From: Tumebacillus avium
GTDB lineage: Bacteria > Bacillota > Bacilli > Tumebacillales > Tumebacillaceae
Length of the DNA: 64,000 nt
Direction of reading: 5' to 3'
Assembly (NCBI RefSeq): GCF_002162355.1
Contig: NZ_CP021434.1
Coordinates: 776,501-840,500, forward strand
A program made the position numbers and the translations under genes. This document shows, in pieces, positions 8,744-16,871 of the stretch; position 1 is the stretch's first letter, and every line of letters begins with the position of its first letter. The notes beneath the pieces were generated by a model. That model worked only from the letters and a program-made list of their open reading frames with translations. It was not told where the DNA came from and ran no database searches.

Positions 8744-10753
8744 CTAGACCGCAAGCACCGGTTCCGCGTCCTCAACGACTTGCCCCTGCTCCATTTTGAT
8801 CACTTTGTCGGCGAGGCCGAAGTAGCGGTCATCATGGGTGATCGCGATGACGCATTTGCCTTGCGCCTTCATCTCGGGCAGAAGCTCTTCGTAGAAGTAC
8901 TGGCGGAATTCCGGGTCCTGATCGGCAGCCCATTCGTCAAACAGGTAGACCGGGCGGTCTTCCAAGTAGGAGATGAGCAGGGCGATCCGCTTTTTCTGAC
9001 CGGTCGACAGCTTGGTCGTCGAGAACACGCCATCGGTGATCTTCAGCTTGTCCTCCACGCCCAGCAGGTGCAGATACTCGTCGATCACGTCTTCCTTGCC
9101 TTGGTGCTCGATCCCGTACATTTTGTCGAACAGGAAGTAGTCGGTGAACACCGTTGAGAACAGTTGACCGAGATGTTCCGTATCCATCGCTTCGCCGTTG
9201 ACGATCACCTGGCCCTGATCCGGCTTGTAGAGACCGGTGATCAGCTTGGCGAGCGTCGATTTGCCGCTGCCGTTGCCACCGGTGATGAAAATGATCTCGC
9301 CGGTGCCAAACGCGTAGTTGATCGGGCCTACGCTAAATTTCTCGTTCTCCGCGTTTTTGTAGCTGAACTGCAAGTCTTTCAGTTCGAGCTGCACATCGCT
9401 TGGGATCTCCTGGACGATGTCCATCTTCTCCGACTCGACCGCTTTGATCTGCTCGCTGATGTCGTTGATCCGCTTCCACGACACTTTGACTTGCGAGATG
9501 CGCGGGATCATGTTCATCACGTTGTCGAGCGGGCCTTTCAGGAACAGGAAGACGAGCACATAGTCGGAAAGCGTGGCGTTGGTCACGCCCGACACCAGCG
9601 CCGGAAGCATAAACACGAGGCCGCCGAGCACGACAAATGCGACCAGTTCCCCAACAAAATAGACATTCGCGCCGACCAGTTCTGCGTCGATGCGCTTGGT
9701 GCGATATTGTTCACAGCTGTCCACGATGTCCTCTTGGAAATCGTTGCGCCGCGCTTTGTTCAGGTAGAGTTCTTTAAAACCGCCGAGCAGGTCGTTGATG
9801 TATTTGAAAAAGATGTTCTGGGTGTCCCGCGCTGCATTAAACTTGGCGTTTGCCGATTTGTTGGCGACGATCAGCAGCACCGCTGCCACCAGCACCATCG
9901 CAAACGACATCCCAAGCCCCCAGAGCGAGGAGATCGCCAAGTAGACAAACGAAGTGATGATCGTCACCGACGACGTGATTCCGATGACGATCATGCCGAT
10001 CGCGCCGGAGATCGTCTCCGTGTCGTTGTTGAGCGAAGTGTAGACTTTTTCCGAACCCACATCTTCCAGCTTGTAGTACGGCGTTTTCAGCAGCTTGCCG
10101 ATCAACTCCGTGCGTTTGGCAAACAGCATGTTGTTGGTCAGACGGGTCAGCTGCGCCCGGACCAGCTTTTGTCCAAAAACGTAGAAGGCCAGGCCGAGGA
10201 TAAAGTAAGCGCCAAGTGCCAGCTTCGAGCCGTCAGACGCCAGCGCCATGTTGACGATAAACATCACGAACGCATACGACATCCCGCTGAGCACCGAGAA
10301 CGTCGAGATCGTGAAGATCCGGCGCTCTTTCGGTCTTGCGAAGTACATGCCGAGCAGAAACTGCAAGTAAAACGCTGCAATCCCCGCCACGATGGCGTAC
10401 AGCGCGTACATCGTGCTTGGCGGATAGTCGCGGGAAACCTCACTCCACGATGCGCCGTCCATAAACACATCCGGCACAAAATACAAGCCGCTGCCGAGCG
10501 CCCCGACGAGCACCAGCGAGAACAAAAATCCTTGCAGCCCCTGCCAGCCGTTGCCTGTAAATTGGCGCGTCTTGCGCACCACCCCAACCAGCGTCGCGAA
10601 GATCATCACAACAGACAGCAACGCGAAGAGGCCGCCCACAGCTGCCACCAGCCAGGAAACACCGTTCGCTGAGGCAGGATCAAGCGGTGCAGCAGCTGCC
10701 GATTGCGTCAGGCCGACACTGAGCAGCAAAACAAAAACCAGCATTCTTTTCAC
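8744..10753 (-). CDS. Cyclic-peptide-type ABC exporter with an extra N-terminal membrane extension
   Basis: A 669-residue half transporter. The C-terminal ATPase has Walker A GGNGSGKST, signature LSTGQKKR, Walker B VYLFDEWAADQDP and H-loop ITHDD. The divergent signature and DEWAADQDP resemble the SyrD/PvdE cyclic-peptide exporters. Those proteins are usually near 550 residues. Here about 120 additional residues precede the six-helix permease: a signal-peptide-like start (MKRMLVFVLLLSVGLTQSAAAA) and two or three further helices. I chose the GTG at 10753 because AAAGGGTG lies seven bases upstream; a TTG at 10777 would add eight unlikely residues. It is the first gene of the biosynthetic operon and probably exports the product or gives self-resistance. 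Confidence 0.9.
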   Translation of the reverse strand: MKRMLVFVLLLSVGLTQSAAAAPLDPASANGVSWLVAAVGGLFALLSVVMIFATLVGVVRKTRQFTGNGWQGLQGFLFSLVLVGALGSGLYFVPDVFMDGASWSEVSRDYPPSTMYALYAIVAGIAAFYLQFLLGMYFARPKERRIFTISTFSVLSGMSYAFVMFIVNMALASDGSKLALGAYFILGLAFYVFGQKLVRAQLTRLTNNMLFAKRTELIGKLLKTPYYKLEDVGSEKVYTSLNNDTETISGAIGMIVIGITSSVTIITSFVYLAISSLWGLGMSFAMVLVAAVLLIVANKSANAKFNAARDTQNIFFKYINDLLGGFKELYLNKARRNDFQEDIVDSCEQYRTKRIDAELVGANVYFVGELVAFVVLGGLVFMLPALVSGVTNATLSDYVLVFLFLKGPLDNVMNMIPRISQVKVSWKRINDISEQIKAVESEKMDIVQEIPSDVQLELKDLQFSYKNAENEKFSVGPINYAFGTGEIIFITGGNGSGKSTLAKLITGLYKPDQGQVIVNGEAMDTEHLGQLFSTVFTDYFLFDKMYGIEHQGKEDVIDEYLHLLGVEDKLKITDGVFSTTKLSTGQKKRIALLISYLEDRPVYLFDEWAADQDPEFRQYFYEELLPEMKAQGKCVIAITHDDRYFGLADKVIKMEQGQVVEDAEPVLAV

Positions 10754-10919
10754 CCGGAAACACCCTTTCCACAACAATCTGACTTACCAGTACAACTAGT
10801 ACATTAGATTCACTATAAACTAACGAACCTACTGGATAGACTAGGTCCTTCCTACTGAACCCAAGGGCACCTTGCACACTGAGTATTAGGAAAATATTCA
10901 CATCCGATATTCCAGTTTG

Positions 10920-10948
10920 AGTATAAAGTATCATCTTTTATATTTCAA
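10920..10948 (-). promoter_or_regulatory. Sigma-A promoter of the polyketide operon
   Basis: On the minus strand TTGAAA (10943-10948) and TATACT (10920-10925) are separated by exactly 17 bp. It lies in the 336-bp AT-rich gap between the exporter and sulP and predicts a leader of about 160 nt. The leader contains two CCTACTG direct repeats (plus-strand 10828-10834 and 10851-10857, 23 bp apart) that could be regulatory. I see no gene in this gap. Confidence 0.65.
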
Positions 10949-11073
10949 TAAAAAACTGCAAGGGTTTACAAATTATATAATTAATTCGACATTTTACGAC
11001 ATTTATCGTTATATTTAATAAAAAATTTAAATGTTTTCCGAATGGTCAAGACGGTCAGTTGCGGTGCAGAAAT

Positions 11074-11103
11074 AAAAAAAACTTGGCCTCTACAGGCCAA
11101 GTT
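11074..11103 (-). terminator. Intrinsic terminator of sulP
   Basis: A 10-bp perfect stem (AACTTGGCCT / AGGCCAAGTT, plus strand 11080-11089 and 11094-11103) with a 4-base loop, followed on the minus strand by a T run. The sulP stop codon TAG (11090-11092) is in the loop. Confidence 0.9.
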
Positions 11104-12532
11104 TTTGTGTGAGGATTTGACTTTCCGGATTCAGTCCGACGAGCTTGACCTGCTTGCCAAGCGCTTCGTATTTGCCGATCGTTTTCGCGATCGCAACCAC
11201 GGCGGAGTGGTCCCAGACATGGGTGAAGGAGAAGTCGATCACCACTTGCTCCGGGTCGTCTCCGTACGTAAACAGCTCGCCAAAATAGGTCGTGGTGCCA
11301 AAGAAAAGCGGGCCGGAGATCTTGTAGACTTTCACGCTGCCCTGCACTTCGGTCACCGCTTTGATCCGCGACGACTTCCAGCCGTAGACGAGCGCCGCGA
11401 TGATCACTCCGGCCAGCACGCCTTTGGACAGGTCGTGCGTGGCCACGACGATCGCCACGGTGACGATCATCACAAACGAATCGGCAAACGGGATCTTGCG
11501 CAAGTCTTTCAGCGACTGCCAGTCAAACGTGCCGATCGAGACCATAAACATCACGCCGACCAGCGCCGCCATCGGGATCTGGTTGACGATGTTGCCAAGC
11601 ACGAGGATCAGGAACAGGAGAAACGTCCCGGCGACAAACGTGGACAAGCGTCCGCGCCCGCCGCTCTTGATGTTGATCACCGACTGCCCGATCATCGCGC
11701 AGCCGGCCATCCCGCCGAAAAATCCGGTCAGGAAGTTGGCGATGCCCTGCCCTTTGACTTCAGTGTTTTTGTTGCTTTTCGTCTCGGTCATGTCATCGAC
11801 GATCGACGCGGTGAGCAGCGATTCCAAGATGCCGACAAACGCCAGGGACAGCGAGTACGGGAAAATGATCAGCAAGGTCTCCAGCGTAAACGGCACGGAC
11901 GGGAAGTGGAACATCGGGAGTTCCCGTTTGATGTTGCCCAAGTCGCCGACCGTACCTGTGTCAATGCCGAAAAACATCGTGATCGCCGTGATGATGATGA
12001 TGGCGACCAGCGGGGACGGCACGGCCGTCGTGATGCGCGGCAGCAGGTAGATGATCACCAGGGTCGCCGCCACCAGCGCGTACATGATCCAGGTTTCGCC
12101 AATGAAGTTCGGCAGTTGCGCCATGAAGATCAGAATCGCCAAGGCGTTGACGAAGCCAACCATCACCGACGCCGGGATAAACGTTAAAAAACGTCCGATC
12201 TTAAGAAATCCTAAGATAACCTGTAAAATGCCGGTCAGCACAGTTGCGGCAAAAAGGTATTCGATGCCGTGGTCGGCGACAAGCGTCACCATGACCAGCG
12301 CCATCGCGCCGGTCGCCGCCGAGATCATACCCGGTCGTCCGCCGAAAAAGGCGATCACCACCGCGATCCAAAACGATGCGTACAACCCGACCATCGGGTC
12401 GACCCCGGCGATCAGCGAAAAGGCGATCGCCTCCGGGATCAAGGCGAGGGCAACGGTCATGCCCGACAGCACGTCTCCACGAATGTTGAAGAACCAGGAC
12501 TGCCGCCAAGAAAGTTCTTTCACTTGCTCCAC
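11090..12532 (-). CDS. SulP-family inorganic anion transporter with STAS domain
   Basis: A 480-residue membrane transporter. The SulP signature region near the N-terminus (RGDVLSGMTVALALIPEAIAFS) is intact, followed by 10-12 hydrophobic segments to about residue 380 and a cytoplasmic STAS domain to the end (SGPLFFGTTTYF, VVIDFSF). Family members import sulfate, bicarbonate or other anions with Na+ or H+; the substrate is not predictable from sequence. The length is typical of bacterial SulP proteins with a short STAS domain. It is 24 bp downstream of a universal stress protein gene, an arrangement seen in other bacteria. Its stop codon is inside its terminator hairpin. Confidence 0.93.
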   Translation of the reverse strand: MEQVKELSWRQSWFFNIRGDVLSGMTVALALIPEAIAFSLIAGVDPMVGLYASFWIAVVIAFFGGRPGMISAATGAMALVMVTLVADHGIEYLFAATVLTGILQVILGFLKIGRFLTFIPASVMVGFVNALAILIFMAQLPNFIGETWIMYALVAATLVIIYLLPRITTAVPSPLVAIIIITAITMFFGIDTGTVGDLGNIKRELPMFHFPSVPFTLETLLIIFPYSLSLAFVGILESLLTASIVDDMTETKSNKNTEVKGQGIANFLTGFFGGMAGCAMIGQSVINIKSGGRGRLSTFVAGTFLLFLILVLGNIVNQIPMAALVGVMFMVSIGTFDWQSLKDLRKIPFADSFVMIVTVAIVVATHDLSKGVLAGVIIAALVYGWKSSRIKAVTEVQGSVKVYKISGPLFFGTTTYFGELFTYGDDPEQVVIDFSFTHVWDHSAVVAIAKTIGKYEALGKQVKLVGLNPESQILTQKLGL

Positions 12533-12556
12533 CCCATATCTTTCTGATTGGGCAGA

Positions 12557-12979
12557 TTACTTCACGATCATCACCGGGCAGTTCGCCCGTTTCGCCACTT
12601 TGTGCGAGACGCTGCCCAACACCATCTCCTGGAGCGCATTGCGTCCACGGCTGCCGATGATGACGAGGTCTGCCTCTTTTTGATTGGCGTGATGCACGAT
12701 GCTCGGCCCCGGTTCACCGTGCAAAACTTTGATGCTATAAGAAAGCCCGGCCGCTTTGATCTTCGTTTCCGTTTCGTACAATCGGCTGCTGCGCAGGTCG
12801 GCCAAAAGATCGTCGTCGCTGTGCGATTGCAGCACTTCATGACGCGTTTTTGCCGCGTCGATCACATACACCACTTCCACCTGTGCACTGGGGAGATGCC
12901 GGGCCAGTTCAATCGCCCGCTCCGTTGCGCGCAGCGAATGTTCCGATCCGTCTGTCGCAAGCAGTATCTGTTGAAACAC
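12557..12979 (-). CDS. Universal stress protein UspA family
   Basis: A 140-residue single-domain Usp. It starts QILLATDGSEHS, with the ATP-binding signature G-x2-G-x9-G-S region at the C-terminus (GSRGRNALQEMVLGSVSHKV) and the final strand CPVMIV. The G(S/R)GR loop suggests a nucleotide-binding type. The start is the GTG at 12979 because AAGGAGGT lies seven bases upstream; an ATG at 13027 would add 16 residues unlike other family members. It is the first gene of a two-gene operon with the SulP transporter, so it may modulate transport or respond to the same stress. Confidence 0.93.
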   Translation of the reverse strand: MFQQILLATDGSEHSLRATERAIELARHLPSAQVEVVYVIDAAKTRHEVLQSHSDDDLLADLRSSRLYETETKIKAAGLSYSIKVLHGEPGPSIVHHANQKEADLVIIGSRGRNALQEMVLGSVSHKVAKRANCPVMIVK

Positions 12980-13041
12980 CCAATGACCTCCTTGACTGCC
13001 AAGATGAAGCTTAGTATGTGCAGACAAGTATTAATCATAAC

Positions 13042-13068
13042 AAAAAGCCCCGGCTTCTGCCAAGGCTT
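13042..13068 (-). terminator. Terminator after liaR
   Basis: On the minus strand AGCCTTGGC / GCCGGGGCT (two G-U pairs) with loop AGAA is followed by TTTTTG. It separates the lia operon from the usp-sulP operon. Confidence 0.8.
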
Positions 13069-13094
13069 CGTAACTTTCTTTGCTCAAGATGGCG

Positions 13095-13727
13095 TTATTC
13101 GACCAGTTTGTTGCGATGGGCATAGATCGCCGCCTGCGTGCGGTCGTCCACTTCCAGCTTCGCCAAAATCTGCGTGATGTGCGCTTTTACCGTTTTCACA
13201 GCGATAAACAGCTCATCGGCAATCTCCTGATTGTTTTTGCCCTCGGCGATCAGGCGGAGGGTCTCCAGTTCCCGGGCGGTCAGCATTTCGTGAGGCTTGG
13301 CCTCGTCGGGGCGGCGCATGCGGGAGAGGACTTTGCCGGTCACTTGCGCTTCCAGCACGGGCTGGCCTTTTTGCGCGGAGCGGATCGCTTCGGCGATCTC
13401 CTGCGCCTTCGAGGTTTTCAACAGATAGCTGAGCGCGCCCGCTTCGATCACCGGGTACACTTTGTCATCGTCCAAGAAGCTGGTCAGGACGATGATCTTC
13501 GGGTCGGGCAAGAGCCGGCAGATCTCCTTGGTCGCCTCGATCCCGTCCATGCCTTCCATCACCAGATCCATCAAGATCACATCCGGCTGATGCTCCACCG
13601 CGAGCCGCACGCCTTCCCGACCGTCGGACGCTTCCCCTACCACTTCGATGTCCGGCTGCGCTTCCAGATAGGCGGAGAGGCCCATGCGCACCATTTCATG
13701 ATCATCTACCAGCAATACGCGGATCAT
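13095..13727 (-). CDS. liaR: NarL/LuxR-family response regulator, LiaR/VraR type
   Basis: A 210-residue regulator. The receiver domain (1-120) has acidic pocket DD (8-9), phospho-acceptor D54 in ILMDLVMEG, T in VLTSF and K in LLKTS. The C-terminal LuxR helix-turn-helix (about 145-205) has LTARELETLRLIAEG and VKTVKAHITQIL. Its ATG overlaps the end of the kinase gene by 4 bp (ATGA), so the two are translationally coupled. Together with LiaS and LiaF it should respond to cell-envelope stress (lipid II-targeting antibiotics in Bacillus) and activate the PspA-like gene upstream. Naming rests on the complete operon context. Confidence 0.9.
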   Translation of the reverse strand: MIRVLLVDDHEMVRMGLSAYLEAQPDIEVVGEASDGREGVRLAVEHQPDVILMDLVMEGMDGIEATKEICRLLPDPKIIVLTSFLDDDKVYPVIEAGALSYLLKTSKAQEIAEAIRSAQKGQPVLEAQVTGKVLSRMRRPDEAKPHEMLTARELETLRLIAEGKNNQEIADELFIAVKTVKAHITQILAKLEVDDRTQAAIYAHRNKLVE

Positions 13728-14806
13728 CGTTCCCGCTCTCCTTCCGGCTCCAACCGCGGAACCTTTTCAATGATGGGCACTTTCAATGACAGCTGCGTCC
13801 CTTTGCCCGGCGCGGAGATCAGATCGAGCACCCCGCCGACCTCAGCGGCCCGCTCCTGCATCATCTGCATGCCGTAGGAAGACGTCTTATGCGCATTCAT
13901 CTGAAAGCCAACCCCGTTGTCGATCATCCGCAAGAACACCTGCTTGTCGGTCGCGCCCAGGCGCACCGTAACTGAGCTAGCCTGCGAATGGCGCAACACG
14001 TTCGACAAGCCTTCCTGCACGATCCGAAACAGGTGGTCCTCCACCCCTTTTGGCAATGGCGGGATCTCGGTGATCTCCGTGCGGATGTCGATCGGCTGCT
14101 TGGCCTGAAACTCCTGCAACAGCTCTTCCAGCCCTTCGATCAGCCCTTTGCCTTCCAAAGTGGCCGGACGCAGATGCAAGAGCAGCGCGCGCATTTCCTT
14201 TTGCGCATGTCCGGCCATCTTTTCGATCATTGCGATCTGCTTGTGAATCTTGTTTTCTTCCGTATGGTTCAGGTTCTCCTGCACAGCGGACGACATCATC
14301 GAGATCGCAAACAACTGCTGTGACACCGCGTCGTGCAGCTCCCGCGCCAGACGCTGGCGCTCCTCGAGAATCACCGACTTTTTCAGCTGATCCTGCATCT
14401 CCGCTTTCTCTGTGGACAGGCGCTGCAGCGACGCGACCTGCTTCTCCACGCGCTGCGCCATCTCGTTCAAGCGGTCGCCCGCCAGACCGATCTCGTCATC
14501 GCCAAGCGGCGGGACGCGGTGCGCGAACTGCCCGTTTTCATAGCGCAACGTCGCTTCGACCAGCTCTTCCAGCCGCTGCTTCAGCCCATTGCCAAACGAG
14601 AACCCGGACACGATGCCCGGCAGCACGATCAAGGCCAGCAGGATCAAAATCACCGGGATGTCAAACCAAACCTCCGTGAAAATCTGCACGACATCGATCT
14701 GAAAATACACCACAAGCAGCGTCAGCGCGGGCAGTGCGGCCAGCAGACTGACGCCGAGTGTAAAGCGCGTGGCGCGCCATTGAATGTTCGTCAGTTTCCG
14801 GCTCAT
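13724..14806 (-). CDS. liaS: Sensor histidine kinase, LiaS/VraS type
   Basis: A 360-residue kinase. Two N-terminal transmembrane helices (about 13-35 and 47-70) are separated by a very short extracellular loop, typical of intramembrane-sensing kinases. A HAMP-like region follows, then the HisKA_3 box with H158 (LARELHDAVSQQL) and the HATPase domain (VQEGLSNVLRHS, DNGVGF, GMQMMQERA). It overlaps liaF by 4 bp and liaR by 4 bp. The lack of a large sensor domain fits a kinase controlled by the LiaF inhibitor. Role: phosphorylates LiaR. Confidence 0.9.
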   Translation of the reverse strand: MSRKLTNIQWRATRFTLGVSLLAALPALTLLVVYFQIDVVQIFTEVWFDIPVILILLALIVLPGIVSGFSFGNGLKQRLEELVEATLRYENGQFAHRVPPLGDDEIGLAGDRLNEMAQRVEKQVASLQRLSTEKAEMQDQLKKSVILEERQRLARELHDAVSQQLFAISMMSSAVQENLNHTEENKIHKQIAMIEKMAGHAQKEMRALLLHLRPATLEGKGLIEGLEELLQEFQAKQPIDIRTEITEIPPLPKGVEDHLFRIVQEGLSNVLRHSQASSVTVRLGATDKQVFLRMIDNGVGFQMNAHKTSSYGMQMMQERAAEVGGVLDLISAPGKGTQLSLKVPIIEKVPRLEPEGERER

Positions 14807-15531
14807 AAGTACCTCACATCCACATCGCCGAGCAGGACGGAGACGGAGATTTTCACTTTGCGCGAGGCGCTGTGGAAGCCCGGAGACGTTTTTTCCATGT
14901 GGCAGTTCAGTCCGCTTTGCTTGGTGCCAAGCACTTCGAGATTCCCGGCGGAGACCGACGTGGTCACCGACACCTCGAGGTCATACGGCACATAGATGTC
15001 GAGGTCGCCGATCAGTGCTGCGATGACCAGAGTCGTCTCACCTTCAGGCAAAATCGCTTTCGACAGGTCGATCTTCACATCGCACACGCCGTAGGAAACG
15101 TTCAGACCATCCAGATCATACGGGCCGTTGATCATGCGCAAGGTGCCGACCAGCGAGCCGCTGAAAGACGGCTTCGACCAGTGGAACTCCGCGCCGTGCT
15201 CGCGGCGTTTTTCTTGCGGAGCCGGCTCTTCATAATCCAGAATCACGTCCTCCGGCCGTTTGCGATCCTGGCTTTTGATCAGCACATAGCCGACATAGAT
15301 CAGCCCGAGGGCGATGACGACCCCGGCGACACTGACACCGGACAGCTGCTGCACGATGAGCACGCCGCCGATGACCATCAAGATCAGACCCGCTTTTTTC
15401 GAACGGTTGCGGTACAGCCAGTAGCCGACCGCGCCGAGCAGAAACGGGAGAAACAGTCCCAAGGCGCTGAGCACAATGATGATGATGACAATTGCAACCA
15501 CGATAAATAAAGGATTTTGCGGCAAGCGCAC
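14803..15531 (-). CDS. liaF: LiaF-like membrane inhibitor of the LiaRS system
   Basis: A 242-residue protein with several N-terminal transmembrane segments (about 6-95) and a soluble C-terminal LiaF/DUF2154 beta-rich domain (IDLSKAILPEGETTLVIAALIGDLDIYVP, cited in part). The domain ends with the repeated pattern V(S)VLLGDVDVR. In Bacillus LiaF keeps LiaS inactive until envelope damage. The start is the GTG at 15531, seven bases after AAAGGGGGG; the longer ATG start at 15588 would add 19 residues and lacks a site. It is coupled to liaS by ATGA. Confidence 0.88.
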   Translation of the reverse strand: MRLPQNPLFIVVAIVIIIIVLSALGLFLPFLLGAVGYWLYRNRSKKAGLILMVIGGVLIVQQLSGVSVAGVVIALGLIYVGYVLIKSQDRKRPEDVILDYEEPAPQEKRREHGAEFHWSKPSFSGSLVGTLRMINGPYDLDGLNVSYGVCDVKIDLSKAILPEGETTLVIAALIGDLDIYVPYDLEVSVTTSVSAGNLEVLGTKQSGLNCHMEKTSPGFHSASRKVKISVSVLLGDVDVRYL

Positions 15532-15564
15532 AAGGTGACCCCCCTTTCTAGCTGTTATTATAAA

Positions 15565-15603
15565 CCAAAAACACAAGAAGGGGCCCATGATTTGGGCACC
15601 CTC
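15565..15603 (-). terminator. Weak hairpin between pspA and liaF (possible attenuator)
   Basis: On the minus strand GAGGGTGCCC pairs with GGGCCCCTTC with one mismatch (plus strand 15577-15603), followed by TTGTGTTTTTGG. The imperfect tail suggests partial termination that would keep PspA above the sensor proteins. Tentative. Confidence 0.4.
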
Positions 15604-15630
15604 TCGATTTTTGCGGCAATGCGGCGAAGA

Positions 15631-16278
15631 TTACGAGACTTTCTCCCCGCGCATGCGCTCCAGTTCTTTTTCCACCTCGTCCGCATATTCGAAGCGGGAA
15701 TAGCTCAGCTCGTCAAAGGTCGAGGAGGCGCCTGTGTTTGCTCTGATCTCCATTTCAAGGATCTTGTTTTCAAAGCGCTGGAACTCGCGGACAAAGCTGT
15801 CGGTGTCGATACTGTGCAGCGCGGTCACGATGCGCTCTTTGACTTGTGCCACGTTGGCGCGGGCGATCAACGCGTGTTTTTTGTCTTTCAGCTCCTGGTA
15901 GCGGCGTTCGAGCAAGGAAGCCTGCTCTTTCAGCTCGCGGACTCCTTCTGCGGCGTGGTCGGCCTGCTCACCAAAGTAGGCGGCGCGGGCTTCGAAGTGC
16001 TTCATTTCGCCAAGCGCTTTGCGGGCGAGGTTTTCTTCGCCGGCGTTAAACGCCTGCTCCGCTTGGCGGCGGCGCTTGTCCTGCAGGGCGTGCGCTTCTT
16101 CTTTATTTTTTTCATAGGAAGCGGTCAAGGTCTGCTGCTTGACGATCGCGTGGCGGGCCTTGGCGATCTCTTCTTCCATGTTGCGCAAGGTGTGGTTGAG
16201 CATCATCTTCGGGTCTTCGATCTGGTCGAGGCCTTCGTGGATTGCTGCGGAGATCAGGTTGGCGATGCGTTTGAACAT
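15631..16278 (-). CDS. liaH: PspA/IM30 (LiaH-like) envelope stress protein
   Basis: A 215-residue, almost entirely helical coiled-coil protein beginning MFKRIANLISAAIHEGLDQIEDP, the canonical PspA amphipathic start, followed by MLNHTLRNMEEEIAKAR. PspA/LiaH proteins oligomerise and coat damaged membrane. The start is the ATG at 16278 because AAGGAGG lies eight bases upstream; the in-frame ATG at 16302 has no site. It sits in the operon small-membrane-protein / pspA / liaF / liaS / liaR, matching the liaIHFSR arrangement of Bacillus, so it is the likely main LiaR target product. Confidence 0.93.
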   Translation of the reverse strand: MFKRIANLISAAIHEGLDQIEDPKMMLNHTLRNMEEEIAKARHAIVKQQTLTASYEKNKEEAHALQDKRRRQAEQAFNAGEENLARKALGEMKHFEARAAYFGEQADHAAEGVRELKEQASLLERRYQELKDKKHALIARANVAQVKERIVTALHSIDTDSFVREFQRFENKILEMEIRANTGASSTFDELSYSRFEYADEVEKELERMRGEKVS

Positions 16279-16336
16279 GTGTGGTTCCTCCTTGGGGGTC
16301 ACTTGATTTGGTTGGTTGCGTTGGTTGTGATGCCGA

Positions 16337-16684
16337 TTAGTTCTTGCCTTGCTTTTTCAGGAACGCTTTCCACTCGTCTTCAAAGCCGTTGTCCGTTTTG
16401 ACGGTGCTGGTGAAGGTGGAGTCGGAAGAGGTGGTGGTGTACACCGGCTCGGTGTGCTTGAGTTTGTTGATCAGCTTGAGCACGATAAACGCGCCGCCTC
16501 CGAGCAGGGCCAGTGTGAACACCAGCGAGAACACCATGCCGATCAGCCCCGGGAGCCAGCCCCCTGCGAACATCAGGCCAAGCAGGATGAGGATCACGCC
16601 GCGCACCTTTTTGTGCTGCTTGTATTTCTTCACCCCGAAGTAAAAGAACATCAGGGAGATCAAAAAGCTTACCAATCCGCCCAT
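16337..16684 (-). CDS. Small membrane protein at the head of the lia operon
   Basis: A 115-residue protein with two or three hydrophobic segments (4-18, 28-48 and 50-70) and a polar, Thr/Ser-rich C-terminal tail (TTTSSDSTFTSTV) ending in a charged helix (WKAFLKKQGKN). It occupies the position of liaI in the lia operon, where LiaI anchors LiaH to the membrane. I do not recognise convincing LiaI sequence similarity, so the role as a PspA membrane anchor is inference from position and topology. It is 58 bp upstream of pspA and has a good site (AAAGGAGTG) before the ATG at 16684. Confidence 0.8.
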   Translation of the reverse strand: MGGLVSFLISLMFFYFGVKKYKQHKKVRGVILILLGLMFAGGWLPGLIGMVFSLVFTLALLGGGAFIVLKLINKLKHTEPVYTTTSSDSTFTSTVKTDNGFEDEWKAFLKKQGKN

Positions 16685-16739
16685 CTTGTTTCACTCCTTT
16701 CAAGTTTCGTGTGTGTTGGTTGTTGTTTTCTATGTCTTT

Positions 16740-16768
16740 ATCTTACGGAAAATCTCAAAGTCTCTTAA
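16740..16768 (-). promoter_or_regulatory. Candidate promoter of the lia operon
   Basis: On the minus strand TTAAGA (16763-16768) and TAAGAT (16740-16745) have 17-bp spacing. The weak hexamers are compatible with an activator-dependent promoter; LiaR binding would be expected just upstream, where the plus strand around 16785-16812 holds imperfect inverted repeats. Tentative. Confidence 0.4.
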
Positions 16769-16828
16769 TGTACCTCAGTTGAATCTTCTACTACGACCTT
16801 AGTCTTATAGGGCATAGGACAAGACAAC

Positions 16829-16865
16829 AAAAAAAAGACCTCTGCAGCATTCTGCAAAGGTCTTG
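16829..16865 (-). terminator. Terminator of uppP
   Basis: A 13-bp stem (AAGACCTTTGCAG / CTGCAGAGGTCTT with one G-U pair) with loop AATG and a run of eight T on the minus strand. Confidence 0.9.
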
Positions 16866-16871
16866 ACTCAC

